This document shows, one piece after another, positions 17,582 to 27,442 of a stretch of DNA of 64,000 bases. Origin of the DNA: Hoylesella saccharolytica JCM 17484 (GTDB lineage Bacteria; Bacteroidota; Bacteroidia; Bacteroidales; Bacteroidaceae); contig NZ_BAKN01000009.1 in NCBI RefSeq assembly GCF_000614205.1, forward strand, positions 20,654-84,653, read 5' to 3'. Numbering within the stretch: the stretch's first letter is position 1; each line of letters starts with the position of its first letter. Both the position numbers and the translations under genes were made by a program. Under the pieces are notes generated by a model. That model did not search any database, was not told where the DNA came from, and saw nothing but the letters and a program-made list of their open reading frames with translations.

Positions 17582-20005
17582 TTACTTTATCACTTTCTTA
17601 CCGTTAATAATATAGATGCCTTTAGGTAAACGGTCTACGGGCGTAGAAATGCGAATGCCTTGGAGATTATAAATTTCAAGCGCGCGCGAGGTGGATTTTA
17701 TTGCAGAAACACCTGTGCTTACAGGATCAGAAACGGAAAACCGCACACGAGGAGTTTCGTTGTTCCATACATCTACCCGACCTCCGTTTTGCATTATCTC
17801 GACATGCACTTCGTAAGTGTGCCCGCTTTTAAGTCGGTTGAGCGGGAACTGAGCAAGCGTTGCCTTAGCGGCATTGTGGGCAAAGGCGATAAAAGATACG
17901 TGAGGTACTGAACCTACTTCGATAGAAGTGCCGTCGGTCATATCCTGCACGCGATAAAATAACGGACCGTAATAGTTGCTTCTACCCCGCAGACTGGCAA
18001 ACGCCATCAATCCTAACATCTTCGTTTCTTTAGGATTAAACACTTGCAAAGGGGTGGGCTTTCCGTCGGAAAGGAAGTCGATGCCGTTGATATTGAGATA
18101 GAATGGAGCGGCGTTGGGCAGCACATTTACTTCTATCGGAGCGGCGGTGGCGATGGGTATTTCTTCAAACTGATTGCCACCTTTGGGCACAGAAATGGCA
18201 AAACTGACACGATAACGGCCGGCAAGAAGGGCGTAACTATCTCCGTTTTTACTGTAAGATGTCAGCACAGGGGCACGCAAAGCTGTTGTTTCAAGTCGCT
18301 GGGCAAGGACATCTTGGATTATAGGGGCGGTGTATTCAATAGCGTTTTCTATCCCCTGAAAGCGCACTATCATCTTTCCGCGCACCTCTTGCCAACCCTC
18401 ATTCCGAACAAGCAGACCGAATACGCCTTGGTTCCCACTATCTTGATAGAGGGGTGCAAGCAGGTCGGGTTGTCCCTCTAACGAAAGATGGATGCGAGGC
18501 GCACTCTCTTTCACAACGATTCTGTCACTCGTCAATACCACCGTTTGTGTGTTGGCATAAGTTATCGACTGCCAACCCGAATAGGTGGAAGGTCGTTCAA
18601 TAAGTTCGTTAGAGAGGGGCTTAAGGGTATAGATTCCATCCGGCAGCCCCGTAAAATCGAGGTTATCAAATTCCGCGGTGGTAGTAGTGAAGATGCTGCT
18701 GAGGTTTAATTCCGTTTGAAACGAATTGAAAAGTCTTACCCGTACGCCCTTCTCATCGTAAACCCCAAGCGCTACCTTACCTGTAAAACGCCCCAGCTCA
18801 CCATTGACCACACTGTTGGTACCCAGCTTTCTTACCTGTGCATGTAACATGGTGCCGCGTTTCACCTCAGTTTCTGTAATGGTAAACGGTCGCACATCTC
18901 TTGTTTCCAACTCTCTATGCGCTGCAAATTCTTTGTGCTTTCCGTCTTTGGGATGCGCGAACACAACTTCTATGTTCTCATAAAACTTTCCGTCGTTTAA
19001 TCCAAATCCGCTAACAGGAAGATAAATGGTGTTGATGTCAAAATATCCGTCAAATTCGCCACCCCACCCCCAATTGATGTGTATGAATCCGCGTCGGTCA
19101 TATCCATCGAAAACAAACACGTGCGAACCACCATTCACCAGAATAGGATAACCGTTGGCAAGCTCATTGAGCAGAACTTCGTGGAAAGTTCCCGACAACA
19201 TATAGTCTTTGTACAGATGACGCACCGAATACCCGAAACTATTGCGCAAGGCATCCATGGCATAATGCAAATTAGAGTTACTTCCTTTATAATAATAATG
19301 CATATGAACGGCTCTTCCAACATCCCGCATTAATACTCCTACAGCATCTCCACCTCTATTATCCATCTGTTTAGCTTTATCTTTCATATATTGCCACAGA
19401 TAATCCGAACTTCGCTGTGCCTCCGTACCTTGAGAAGCAATATAAGAATCGGGGCGAGATTTAGGCCACTTATGATAATACATCAGTTGCGCGGTGGCGG
19501 TGGCAACACAGCCGGTAGGCGTATTTCTTCCATCAGGTGCGGGGGTATATCGGTTAAAAGGTTGGTTCTGCTCCCATTGGCAGGTAAGCAATGGCTTTAC
19601 TTCTCTGATGTTGGGAAGTTTTATAGAGGGCACCTGCGCTTTCCCTTCGCGTATCGCCCGCACCACCCTTTCATAGCGTTGAAGTATGGCTTTGAATTCA
19701 TCGGAGATGGGTTTATCGGCATTCGGGCTCATCATTCCATAGCCAACCACCTCATTCAATCGGCTTTCGCCCGAAACTACAACAAACTTGTTGCTACCGG
19801 TATTCGTAAAGAGATAGTAAGCAGGCTGTTCATGAGTTTCTGTTGCACGTGTAATGGCAGTGGGTTGTCGCAATTCAGGACTTGTAAGATACTTTGATGC
19901 AATCCATCGAGCCTCATTTTCACCCACGGGTTCTGCCCACACAAAAGATGTTGTTACACAGCACACAGCGAGCAACAACATCTCACGAATGTAATTCTTT
20001 TTCAT
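17582..20005 (-). CDS. Secreted C10 (streptopain/interpain) cysteine protease with T9SS-like tail
   Basis: 807 residues. A signal peptide (1-24) is followed by a Spi/inhibitor-type prodomain (about 25-125, with YYLFTNTGSNKFVVVSGESR), which keeps the enzyme latent. The peptidase C10 domain (about 130-350) has the nucleophile Cys166 in NTPTGCVATATAQ, His295 in NGGSHVFVFDGYD and the Asn311-Trp312 motif INWGWGGEFDGYFDI. Several beta domains follow, and a short tail EIYNLQGIRISTP, then LPKGIYIINGKKVIK, resembles T9SS sorting signals. Relatives include streptopain (SpeB), Prevotella intermedia interpain A and Porphyromonas periodontain/PrtT. The enzyme is probably exported to the surface for protein degradation. 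It is transcribed alone, downstream of the crp-like gene. Confidence 0.93.
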   Translation of the reverse strand: MKKNYIREMLLLAVCCVTTSFVWAEPVGENEARWIASKYLTSPELRQPTAITRATETHEQPAYYLFTNTGSNKFVVVSGESRLNEVVGYGMMSPNADKPISDEFKAILQRYERVVRAIREGKAQVPSIKLPNIREVKPLLTCQWEQNQPFNRYTPAPDGRNTPTGCVATATAQLMYYHKWPKSRPDSYIASQGTEAQRSSDYLWQYMKDKAKQMDNRGGDAVGVLMRDVGRAVHMHYYYKGSNSNLHYAMDALRNSFGYSVRHLYKDYMLSGTFHEVLLNELANGYPILVNGGSHVFVFDGYDRRGFIHINWGWGGEFDGYFDINTIYLPVSGFGLNDGKFYENIEVVFAHPKDGKHKEFAAHRELETRDVRPFTITETEVKRGTMLHAQVRKLGTNSVVNGELGRFTGKVALGVYDEKGVRVRLFNSFQTELNLSSIFTTTTAEFDNLDFTGLPDGIYTLKPLSNELIERPSTYSGWQSITYANTQTVVLTSDRIVVKESAPRIHLSLEGQPDLLAPLYQDSGNQGVFGLLVRNEGWQEVRGKMIVRFQGIENAIEYTAPIIQDVLAQRLETTALRAPVLTSYSKNGDSYALLAGRYRVSFAISVPKGGNQFEEIPIATAAPIEVNVLPNAAPFYLNINGIDFLSDGKPTPLQVFNPKETKMLGLMAFASLRGRSNYYGPLFYRVQDMTDGTSIEVGSVPHVSFIAFAHNAAKATLAQFPLNRLKSGHTYEVHVEIMQNGGRVDVWNNETPRVRFSVSDPVSTGVSAIKSTSRALEIYNLQGIRISTPVDRLPKGIYIINGKKVIK

Positions 20006-20090
20006 TTTACACTTTGACTTAATTACTTAAATGTCCCCGTATCATCACGGAGAATGATTTGTATATAGTAGATAATTTTTATTTAAAAGC

Positions 20091-20696
20091 CTAACTTTTA
20101 TCCGCATAAAGCGAGGCTGCCCGCACCCGAGAAAGGGTTTCGGGGGTCATTTGCAGATAGTTGGCAATATACACCAACGGAGCACGCAACACTACTTGCG
20201 GCATCAGCTTACACAATTTGAGGTATCTGTCTTGCGCTGTTTCGAAGCGTAGCAGGTCGGCATGTATCTGCGAGATAATCAAACTCTCTTCCAATATCTT
20301 GCGAAAGAGTATCTGAATGTTGACATTATGTAACGCCACCTCTTCGAGTCGACGTTTGGGCAGGGCGTAGATCAATGTTGGTTCGAGTGCCTCAACTTGC
20401 AAACTGGTGGGTTTTTCCTGAAAAAGGCTCTCGATACACATAAAGATACTGCGGTCCACACCGATATGTTCAGTCAGTTCCTTTTGGTTCTTAAAGTAAA
20501 ACTGACGAATTAACCCGCGCTCGATGTAATAAATATGACGGCACGTTTCACCCTCTTTAAGTATCTTTTCACCCTTGGCAAACTTCATCGGCACAAGTAC
20601 GCTCTCGAGAATATCGAGTTCATCGTGTGTCATTGTACTGTATTTTCGGGCCAGTTCACGTGCTATGTCACGTGTAGAGTTAGTAGGTTCTCTCAT
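20091..20696 (-). CDS. Crp/Fnr family transcriptional regulator
   Basis: 201 residues. A cyclic-nucleotide-binding-type beta roll covers about residues 27-125 (FAKGEKILKEGETCRHIYYI then ERGLIRQFYF). A long dimerisation helix follows, then a C-terminal winged-helix segment, LVYIANYLQMTPETLSRVRA, near residues 173-192. No cysteine cluster for an Fe-S centre was seen, so an Fnr oxygen sensor is unlikely, and the effector is unknown. The gene lies 37 bases downstream of lepA on the same strand and just upstream of the C10 protease gene, so it may act locally or be co-transcribed with lepA. Many Bacteroidetes carry several such short Crp-like regulators. Confidence 0.85.
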   Translation of the reverse strand: MREPTNSTRDIARELARKYSTMTHDELDILESVLVPMKFAKGEKILKEGETCRHIYYIERGLIRQFYFKNQKELTEHIGVDRSIFMCIESLFQEKPTSLQVEALEPTLIYALPKRRLEEVALHNVNIQILFRKILEESLIISQIHADLLRFETAQDRYLKLCKLMPQVVLRAPLVYIANYLQMTPETLSRVRAASLYADKS

Positions 20697-20733
20697 TTTT
20701 CACCCTCCTTTTCTTCGGTTTATTCGGTTCAGA

Positions 20734-22515
20734 CTAATCCAGTTTTAGTACGGCAAGGAACGCTTTCTGCGGAACCTCTACGTTTCCTATTTGTTTCATG
20801 CGTTTCTTTCCTTTCTTTTGTTTCTCCAATAACTTTCGTTTTCTGCTCACATCACCGCCATAACATTTGGCCGTAACATCTTTTCGTACGCACTTAATGG
20901 TTTCTCTGGCAACGATTTTAGCACCAATAGCCGCCTGAATGGCTATATCAAACTGTTGTCGAGGTATCAGTTCTTTCAGCTTTTCGCACATCCTACGTCC
21001 GAAGGTTGCTGCATTATCATGGTGCGTAAGAGTCGAAAGGGCATCCACCGCCTCACCGTTCAGCAGGATATCCAACTTGACAAGACGCGACGGGCGAAAG
21101 CTGTCTATATGGTAATCAAATGAAGCGTAGCCTTTAGAAATAGACTTCAGCTTATCATAAAAGTCAATAACAATCTCGCCTAACGGCAGCATAAAGTGCA
21201 ATTCCACACGATTTCCGCTGACATATTCCTGATTGATGAGCTCACCACGTTTATCAATACACAACTTCATAATGGGTCCGATAAAGTTGACATTGGTAAT
21301 GATAGAAGCGCGGATATAGGGCTCTTCGATATGGTCAATCATCGTTGGGTCGGGCAGTCCTGAAGGGTTATGCACCTCACGTTCGTTCCCCAGCTTGTCG
21401 TATACCATATACGAAACGTTGGGCACAGTCGTAATGACATCCATATTAAACTCGCGGTCAAGTCGTTCCTGCACAATTTCCATGTGCAACAGACCTAAAA
21501 ACCCGCAACGAAAACCAAATCCCAGCGCTACAGACGACTCCGGAGTAAAGGTCAGCGATGCATCGTTCAATTGCAATTTCTCTAACGAAGCGCGCAAATT
21601 CTCGTATTCTGACGGATCAATGGGATAAACACCGGCAAACACCATCGGCTTAACTTCTTGAAAGCCCTCAATGGCCGCCTCGCACGAACGCACCGTATGG
21701 GTAATGGTATCGCCCACTTTTACCTCCTTAGCATCTTTAATACCACTGATGATATAGCCCACTTCTCCCGTATGCAACTCTTTTCGGGGTACCATATCCA
21801 TCTTCAACACCCCTACTTCATCAGCCACATACTCCATTCCCGTATTGAAAAACTTCACGCTATCGCCTTTTTTGATAACGCCGTTGAGCACTTTAAAATA
21901 GGCAATAATACCACGGAAGGAGTTAAACACCGAGTCAAATATCAACGCTTGCAATGGTGCTTGGTCGTCACCCACAGGGTGCGGAACACGTTCTACCACA
22001 GCTTGCAAAATATCTTCAACCCCTTCACCGGTCTTTCCCGATGCGCGGATGATATCTTTCTTATCACATCCTATCAGTTCAACGATTTCATCTTCTACTT
22101 CTTCGGGCATTGCACTGGGCATGTCTACCTTATTTATAACAGGGATAATCTCCAAGTTATGCTCAATCGCCATATACAGATTAGAGATGGTTTGTGCTTG
22201 AACGCCTTGTGTGGCATCCACCACCAACAACGCACCTTCACACGCAGCGATGCTTCTCGAAACTTCATACGAAAAGTCAACGTGGCCCGGAGTGTCTATC
22301 AAATTCAAGACATATTTCTCTCCTTTATATACGTATTCCATCTGTATGGCATGACTTTTTATCGTGATACCGCGCTCTTTCTCCAGCTCCATATCATCTA
22401 ACATCTGTCCACCGGTAACCTGAATAGTTTTGGTAAACTCCAACAGACGGTCTGCCAGGGTAGATTTGCCATGATCAATATGCGCAATAATACAGAAGTT
22501 TCTTATATGCTTCAT
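20734..22515 (-). CDS. lepA: Elongation factor 4 (LepA ribosome back-translocase)
   Basis: 593 residues from the ATG at 22515 ([19 protein letters not shown]); an ATG two codons upstream is also possible. GTPase motifs are intact: G1 [16 protein letters not shown], switch region [11 protein letters not shown]3 [13 protein letters not shown]4 NKVDMPSA. The downstream EF-G-like domains include [19 protein letters not shown]. The LepA-specific C-terminal domain has [20 protein letters not shown]. It acts on stalled ribosomes in the cytosol or at the membrane. Full family length, and probably first in a short operon with the Crp-like gene. Confidence 0.97.
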   Translation of the reverse strand: MKHIRNFCIIAHIDHGKSTLADRLLEFTKTIQVTGGQMLDDMELEKERGITIKSHAIQMEYVYKGEKYVLNLIDTPGHVDFSYEVSRSIAACEGALLVVDATQGVQAQTISNLYMAIEHNLEIIPVINKVDMPSAMPEEVEDEIVELIGCDKKDIIRASGKTGEGVEDILQAVVERVPHPVGDDQAPLQALIFDSVFNSFRGIIAYFKVLNGVIKKGDSVKFFNTGMEYVADEVGVLKMDMVPRKELHTGEVGYIISGIKDAKEVKVGDTITHTVRSCEAAIEGFQEVKPMVFAGVYPIDPSEYENLRASLEKLQLNDASLTFTPESSVALGFGFRCGFLGLLHMEIVQERLDREFNMDVITTVPNVSYMVYDKLGNEREVHNPSGLPDPTMIDHIEEPYIRASIITNVNFIGPIMKLCIDKRGELINQEYVSGNRVELHFMLPLGEIVIDFYDKLKSISKGYASFDYHIDSFRPSRLVKLDILLNGEAVDALSTLTHHDNAATFGRRMCEKLKELIPRQQFDIAIQAAIGAKIVARETIKCVRKDVTAKCYGGDVSRKRKLLEKQKKGKKRMKQIGNVEVPQKAFLAVLKLD

Positions 22516-22540
22516 TCCCAATAAAATGTATTTGAAATCG

Positions 22541-22548
22541 CAAAGTTA
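22541..22548 (-). promoter_or_regulatory. -7 box for lepA
   Basis: The minus strand reads TAACTTTG, matching TAnnTTTG, 26 bases upstream of the lepA start at 22515. No good -33 TTTG was found at the expected distance. Confidence 0.45.
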
Positions 22549-22602
22549 CTTATTTAAATCGGTATTTCTATGTAGGCGTTTATAAAATTCACAAAATATC
22601 GC

Positions 22603-22610
22603 TACCTTTG
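22603..22610 (+). promoter_or_regulatory. -7 box for the small lipoprotein gene
   Basis: TACCTTTG matches TAnnTTTG and lies 20 bases before the ATG at 22631. A TTTA at 22579-22582, 20 bases upstream, is a near match to the -33 TTTG element. Together with the lepA box this forms a compact divergent promoter region. Confidence 0.55.
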
Positions 22611-22630
22611 TGCCAAACGAAAATTAAGAA

Positions 22631-23026
22631 ATGAAACAGTTTTTATTATCCCTGATAACAGTTGTTGTGCTCGTATCATGTCATGAGAGCATCGAACAAC
22701 GGGCAGAACGCGAAGCCAAAGAGTTTACTGAGAAGTATTGTCCCACACCGGTGAACAACTTTACGCGTACCGATAGTGTTGTGTTTTACCCTTCAACACG
22801 CACATATCACTACTTCTGCACGTTTACCGACAAAATGGACGACCCCAAAGTTATCAGCGAAAATAAAACAACCATCAACGAATTGCTGCGGCAAGCCATC
22901 TCTGCATCTACCGATTTAAAGGCTTACAAGGATGCCGACTTTACGTTTGCTTACACTTGTCATTCGGCGAAAGACCCCCAAAAGGTTTTGTTTAAGGTTC
23001 AATTTACGCCCAAAGAGTATAAGTAA
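22631..23026 (+). CDS. Small hypothetical lipoprotein
   Basis: 131 residues. The signal peptide is MKQFLLSLITVVVLVSC, with Cys17 in a lipobox. The mature part is charged and helical at first (ESIEQRAEREAKEFTEKYC), then has a compact mixed domain (TFAYTCHSAKDPQKVLFKVQ) ending PKEYK. Three further cysteines could form disulfides in the periplasm. I recognise no functional family, though short lipoproteins of this shape are common in Prevotella and Bacteroides. It has its own promoter, is divergent from lepA, and ends before a hairpin shared with the converging CE2 gene. Confidence 0.8.
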   Translation: MKQFLLSLITVVVLVSCHESIEQRAEREAKEFTEKYCPTPVNNFTRTDSVVFYPSTRTYHYFCTFTDKMDDPKVISENKTTINELLRQAISASTDLKAYKDADFTFAYTCHSAKDPQKVLFKVQFTPKEYK

Positions 23027-23034
23027 GCCATTCT

Positions 23035-23088
23035 ATCCGTCAACGCGTTAACGCATCCAGCCGTTGAAAGGTTAATGCATTGACGGAT
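23035..23088. terminator. Bidirectional terminator-like hairpin
   Basis: ATCCGTCAACGCGTTAAC (23035-23052) pairs with GTTAATGCATTGACGGAT (23071-23088) with two mismatches. It sits between the convergent lipoprotein and esterase genes and touches the stop codon of the latter. Confidence 0.6.
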
Positions 23089-24197
23089 TATTCTACAGCT
23101 TTATCAATCATATTCCACCCCATGATACTTGCTATCTGGGGAATGATCGACATGGATAGCTTTTTGTTTCCGTGATAATTGGGATGATAACTCGCTCCCA
23201 AATCCTTATCAGGCGTTATCAATCCGGTTGGAAAACCGGCAAAAAACACTTTCTTATCAGCATACATTCGCTGCTTCAATAGCTCCAAACAAGTGGTAAG
23301 ATAGCGATTGGCCGAATGGGCTTTTACACATAATACAGGTATATTCTGCCCGTAACGGCTTCTTATTGTATCAATCATTTGTATGTAGGCATCTACATAC
23401 TGTTGCGGTGTAGGGGTCACAATGGTCGAAAAATCATTGGTTCCAAGATTAATAACCACCAAGTCAGGTGTGTAAGCCTTAAAGTCGTAAGGTGTCGTTG
23501 CGTGCTGGTCATAAACCTGTAAATAACGGCTTCGCATCGTCCCTTCAGACCTTTGCACATTGTCTCCATAATTTCTTACCATTCCGCGTCCCGAATGGGC
23601 AACCAGCACATAATCGGCATTAAAATAGCGGGCAATAATACATCCGTAAGCCTTGTTACAGTTTTCAGTGTCTAATCGGAACGGCTCAGTAGGCTGATTG
23701 CTCTCTGTTCCGAAGCCGCAGGTGTACGAATCACCGATAAATTCGATTATCCGTTCTTTACGTTGAACAGGAAAGAGTGTTCCACCCGCAGACAAATAAA
23801 CCGCCGAAAGAGTGGTACAGCCATATTCTCCTTCTGTGCATTTTTGAAGTCGCAGTAAATGTTTTCCTTTTTTCAGTCCTTCAACCAGTGTTACCCGATG
23901 GGGCGTATCGCCGGTAAAATGCAGCTTGGCAACCCATTTTCCGTCTACAAAAACATTATGATAGCTCTCTCCCTTTTCTGCTATTTCTACGGCAATACCC
24001 GTTCCAGTAAAGCCCATTTGCAGATAAGTACCCACCCAATCGTAGCTTACCGTACCGTCTTTTACCTCAACACGGCCGGTATAAAGAATGTTCGGATCGG
24101 TAGGTGTATATTTACGAGCGTAATTAAGACCACCTGCAGCATAACTCGAGAGGGATATACAGAGGCTAAGCGCTACTAAAGTAAGTATCTTTTTCAT
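23088..24197 (-). CDS. SGNH-type acetylesterase, carbohydrate esterase family 2-like
   Basis: 369 residues with a signal peptide (1-20). An N-terminal jelly-roll domain (about 30-135: YTGRVEVKDGTVSYDWVG) is followed by an SGNH hydrolase domain. Active-site blocks: Ser157 in IEFIGDSYTCGFG, the Gly/Asn oxyanion block NLGTNDF (Gly252, Asn254), and His338 in ASYHPNYHGNKKL. This two-domain layout is that of CE2 enzymes, which remove O-acetyl groups from xylan, glucomannan or released oligosaccharides. It is last in a minus-strand operon, starting 3 bases after the sugar porter stop. It probably deacetylates oligosaccharides in the periplasm before or during uptake. Confidence 0.88.
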   Translation of the reverse strand: MKKILTLVALSLCISLSSYAAGGLNYARKYTPTDPNILYTGRVEVKDGTVSYDWVGTYLQMGFTGTGIAVEIAEKGESYHNVFVDGKWVAKLHFTGDTPHRVTLVEGLKKGKHLLRLQKCTEGEYGCTTLSAVYLSAGGTLFPVQRKERIIEFIGDSYTCGFGTESNQPTEPFRLDTENCNKAYGCIIARYFNADYVLVAHSGRGMVRNYGDNVQRSEGTMRSRYLQVYDQHATTPYDFKAYTPDLVVINLGTNDFSTIVTPTPQQYVDAYIQMIDTIRSRYGQNIPVLCVKAHSANRYLTTCLELLKQRMYADKKVFFAGFPTGLITPDKDLGASYHPNYHGNKKLSMSIIPQIASIMGWNMIDKAVE

Positions 24198-24200
24198 TGT

Positions 24201-25598
24201 TCAACGTTTGTTTCGAGTCCAATATTGTTCTATTTCTTCAAGCGACATACCGGCTGTTTCGGGCACACATTTCCACATAATGAGCATATAAGGCACACAC
24301 ATCACAGCGAAAAGTACAAACGTACCCGAAGGACTGAGGGTTTCTAACATCCATGGTGTGAGCTGCCCAATTAGGAAAGTACCAATCCACAAGGCAAATC
24401 CCGCAATCGACATCGCCAGTCCGCGAACACTGTTGGGGTACATCTCCGACAGTAGCACCCATACAACAGCGCTGATGGAGATGGCGCAACAGAAGACGTA
24501 GAACAGGAAAGAGCTGAGCATAAAATAAACCGAAAGTCCCAACGTATCGGCAAAACTAAAATAAAAAGCAGTAGCCAAGAGCGATAATATCATTCCCGAT
24601 ACGCCATAATAAATCAGTTTTTTCCGTCCCACCTTATCTATAATAAACATCGCAATGATGGTTGTAACGGTATTGACAACACCTACCAGCACCTGACAGA
24701 ACAAAGGATCGTCCATACCGGCATCTTTAAAGATAGACGGACCGTAATAAAGCACGGCGTTAACGCCCATAAACTGACCTAAAATAGCTATACAAACGCC
24801 AATAACAACAGCCGTAAAGATGCCCGGCTTGAACAGTAGTCGCCAGTCGGTTTTTTCTTCGTTCTTCATCGCTGCACTTACATTTCCAATCATTTCGTTT
24901 ACCTCTTCGGCATTCGAAAACAGCTTTTGTAAAATGCCTTGCGCCTTATCGCGCTTGTTTTTGATAATCAACCAGCGCGGACTTTCGGGAATAAAGAAGA
25001 GCCAAACAAAAAAGAGAATGGCGGGTGCAGACTCCATTCCGAGCATGCCGCGCCACACTTCATCTACAAATATCAATTGCAAAGCAGACGAAGAGAAATG
25101 TGCCGTATGCGACAACAACAACAAAAGGTAGTTGACCAGATAAGCGCCCAAAAAGCCTATCGTGATGGCCAACTGGTAAAGAGATACCAAACGACCGCGA
25201 TATTCGGCAATGGCAATCTCTGAAATATACATTGGTGCGGCAATAGAAATTACACCGATGCCGATACCGCCAATAAGTCTTGAAACAATTAAGAATGTAA
25301 ACGTGGGACTGTAAGCGCAGCCTACACCCGAAACGGCAAAAAGAACGGCGGCCAAAAACATCGTCGGGCGACGACCCAAACGGTCGCTCAGCCAACCTGC
25401 AAAAGCAACGCCGATAATCGAGCCGATGAGCGCACAGCCTACATACCAGCCTTGTTGTATCACGTCCAAACCGAATTTAACGGTTACATCGTCAATGGTT
25501 CCGGATATAACGGCAGCATCGTAGCCAAATAATAATCCACCAATGGCGGCAGCTATAGTAAGATAGGCAATGTAGCCTAAGTTTGCAGAAGATTTCAT
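24201..25598 (-). CDS. MFS sugar porter (XylE/GLUT-type proton symporter)
   Basis: 465 residues with twelve predicted membrane helices. Sugar-porter signatures are present: GGLLFGYDAAVISG in helix 1, SDRLGRRPTMF in loop 2-3, YRGRLVSLYQLAITIGFLG, the loop-6 motif PESPRWLI, DKVGRKKLIYYG, and VPETAGMSLEEIE at the C-terminus. Homologues carry xylose, arabinose, galactose or glucose across the inner membrane with protons. It lies 18 bases downstream of the DUF4434 gene and 3 bases upstream of the CE2 esterase, so the three act together. The exact sugar cannot be read from the sequence. Confidence 0.93.
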   Translation of the reverse strand: MKSSANLGYIAYLTIAAAIGGLLFGYDAAVISGTIDDVTVKFGLDVIQQGWYVGCALIGSIIGVAFAGWLSDRLGRRPTMFLAAVLFAVSGVGCAYSPTFTFLIVSRLIGGIGIGVISIAAPMYISEIAIAEYRGRLVSLYQLAITIGFLGAYLVNYLLLLLSHTAHFSSSALQLIFVDEVWRGMLGMESAPAILFFVWLFFIPESPRWLIIKNKRDKAQGILQKLFSNAEEVNEMIGNVSAAMKNEEKTDWRLLFKPGIFTAVVIGVCIAILGQFMGVNAVLYYGPSIFKDAGMDDPLFCQVLVGVVNTVTTIIAMFIIDKVGRKKLIYYGVSGMILSLLATAFYFSFADTLGLSVYFMLSSFLFYVFCCAISISAVVWVLLSEMYPNSVRGLAMSIAGFALWIGTFLIGQLTPWMLETLSPSGTFVLFAVMCVPYMLIMWKCVPETAGMSLEEIEQYWTRNKR

Positions 25599-25616
25599 TG
25601 AAAAGGGTTTTACCGG

Positions 25617-26702
25617 TTATTTAATTTCAAAATATTCTTTATATCGGTCGTACAGATGGTGCGCCTGAATATAAGCCGACTGCGGACTCATAAAATGTGA
25701 GAATTCAAAAGTGATGGCTTTATCGTATCCGCAACGTTTGGCAGCCTCAAGTTTCATGCGCAATTTATCGAACTTAATGGGTAAAAACTTAATCGGCATA
25801 TCGCGGTCAAAGGTTTCGGCGTTAGTCCAACACTTCATGCCATACCTGTCGGCAAGTTTCTTATTCACAGAGAAGAAGGCATCCAACTCATCATAATCAA
25901 TGTGCCCGTCTTGAAAAGCGCAGGCATCTACCACATCGTGTATACCGTCAAATATCTCATTCCACTCTCGCTCATGTTCTTCTACAGACACCGCATTGTC
26001 CTTTGTGAGCTGTGCACCTTCCACTGCTTTCTTGCCATCGATCCACGGAGAGATAAATACCGGCTGTCCTCCCGACACATCTTTGCATTGTTTTCCCAAA
26101 GCGTGAAACGTTGGGATAGCCCCCTTTGTCTGTCTGCTGATTTCTGTACTGATATACCAGCCCCTGAAGCTTTTATGATGTCCGTATCGCTTCCATACCT
26201 CATCGATAACATATTTGTTATCCTCTATCTCCCAAGACATATCGCCGGTATCCCAGTAATGTCCCGAATCATACAGTCCGAAGTAAAATTTCATGCCGTA
26301 CTTGTCAGCCAAACGCAAATACATATCTATCAAATCGACCGACGGCATATAGCAGTTGTGCTTCTTTATTAAATAAGGTGAGGGGTAAGTTATAAACTTT
26401 CTGTAACCGCAACGAATAACAATAACAGTGTCGATACCTACCGACTTCATATATTTAAAGTCTTGTTCCCACTCTTTTTCGCCCCAGTTTTGGTGCGGAA
26501 TGTCGTGCGAAATCTCGTCTAAAAAAGTACCCGTAATCTGCAAACCATTCTTCTTCGGAACGATGAGCGGACTGCTTATCCGCTCTGAAACAGCCTTGCG
26601 AGTGGTCTTACCGATTTCGTTTGCTCGAATCAGCGACGGGGCAACAATTGCCGAAGCGCCTGCTAACGCCATCTTCTTAAGAAATTCTCTTCTATTTGTC
26701 AT
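25617..26702 (-). CDS. Tat-exported DUF4434 family protein (putative glycoside hydrolase-like barrel)
   Basis: 361 residues. The N-terminus has a twin-arginine signal, TNRREFLKKMALAGASAIVA, followed by a hydrophobic stretch and a likely cleavage near residue 28. The mature protein resembles DUF4434: ITGTFLDEISHDIPHQNWGE, then KYMKSVGIDTVIVIRCGYRK, KFYFGLYDSGHYWD, RGWYISTEIS, and CWTNAETFDRDMPIKF. Conserved acidic residues at the ends of predicted barrel strands (Glu in STEIS, Glu in NAETF, Glu in TFEFSHFM) are compatible with a TIM-barrel hydrolase, but no activity is established from sequence alone. First gene of the operon with the sugar porter and CE2 esterase, suggesting sugar release, deacetylation and import. 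Confidence 0.75.
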   Translation of the reverse strand: MTNRREFLKKMALAGASAIVAPSLIRANEIGKTTRKAVSERISSPLIVPKKNGLQITGTFLDEISHDIPHQNWGEKEWEQDFKYMKSVGIDTVIVIRCGYRKFITYPSPYLIKKHNCYMPSVDLIDMYLRLADKYGMKFYFGLYDSGHYWDTGDMSWEIEDNKYVIDEVWKRYGHHKSFRGWYISTEISRQTKGAIPTFHALGKQCKDVSGGQPVFISPWIDGKKAVEGAQLTKDNAVSVEEHEREWNEIFDGIHDVVDACAFQDGHIDYDELDAFFSVNKKLADRYGMKCWTNAETFDRDMPIKFLPIKFDKLRMKLEAAKRCGYDKAITFEFSHFMSPQSAYIQAHHLYDRYKEYFEIK

Positions 26703-26955
26703 GTTGTAGACAGGTATTATTATTTAATGTGTTTATTTTTGGCGACTAAGTTAGTTATTTTTTTACGAATACCAAATATTTATTTATTGATTATTTTAAA
26801 TAGGCCGGTTTCCAGCTCCTTATTTTATTAAATAACAGCAACGAGATGGAAAGAATACGTCAACTCGAAATAAGAAATGCTGCCGATAACACTTGTTGAA
26901 TTGTTGTCAAATACGTGCTTTAACCTTTTCTGCGATACTTGTTCATGATTACATT

Positions 26956-27017
26956 CCCTCCTAACCTTCCCCGGAATAAAGGTGAAAGGTTGAAAAGGTG
27001 AAAAAGTGAAAGGATGT
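26956..27017. repeat. Second copy of the 33-bp element with GGTGAAAAGG tract
   Basis: Positions 26956-26988 (CCCTCCTAACCTTCCCCGG plus AATAAAGGTGAAAG) are identical to the reverse complement of 16741-16773. The tract beyond it (GTTGAAAAGGTGAAAAAGTG) matches the tract beside the other copy. The two copies lie about 10 kb apart in inverted orientation. Confidence 0.8.
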
Positions 27018-27340
27018 AGAGGTCATATAAAGAGCAAAAAGCAACTAATGTATTACACCTATCCCTTTATTTTAATATGTTGAGTTTCTCCTTTATAACT
27101 ATTGAGTTCTCTCTTGATAAAGCCTTCGAGTGGTTATGCAGCACACCTTTTCCCTTAAAAAGGGGAGAAAGAGAGGGGATGACTTATGTTCAATTCAGAC
27201 TAAACAACAACATAGTGCCAATAGATGGTTTGTAAGTTTTTAGCCTTAAAATGTTTCAAATTGTTAGTTTAACCATTGTTAAAGACATAGGCGCTACCTC
27301 AAAATGCTTGCGATAGAAATCAGCGAAGAGCCATCGGCTC

Positions 27341-27362
27341 GCAAAAACACGCGTATTTTTGC
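27341..27362. repeat. 22-bp near-perfect palindrome
   Basis: The sequence GCAAAAACACG plus CGTATTTTTGC is self-complementary except at one symmetric position pair. It sits about 80 bases before the 22-bp phased array. It may be an operator or a small cruciform. Confidence 0.45.
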
Positions 27363-27442
27363 GCTTTGTATCTTCTTGAAAATCAAATATTTGCCCGTTT
27401 CTCACCATCTTTTACTTGTTTTTAAATATTCCAAAACGCCCT

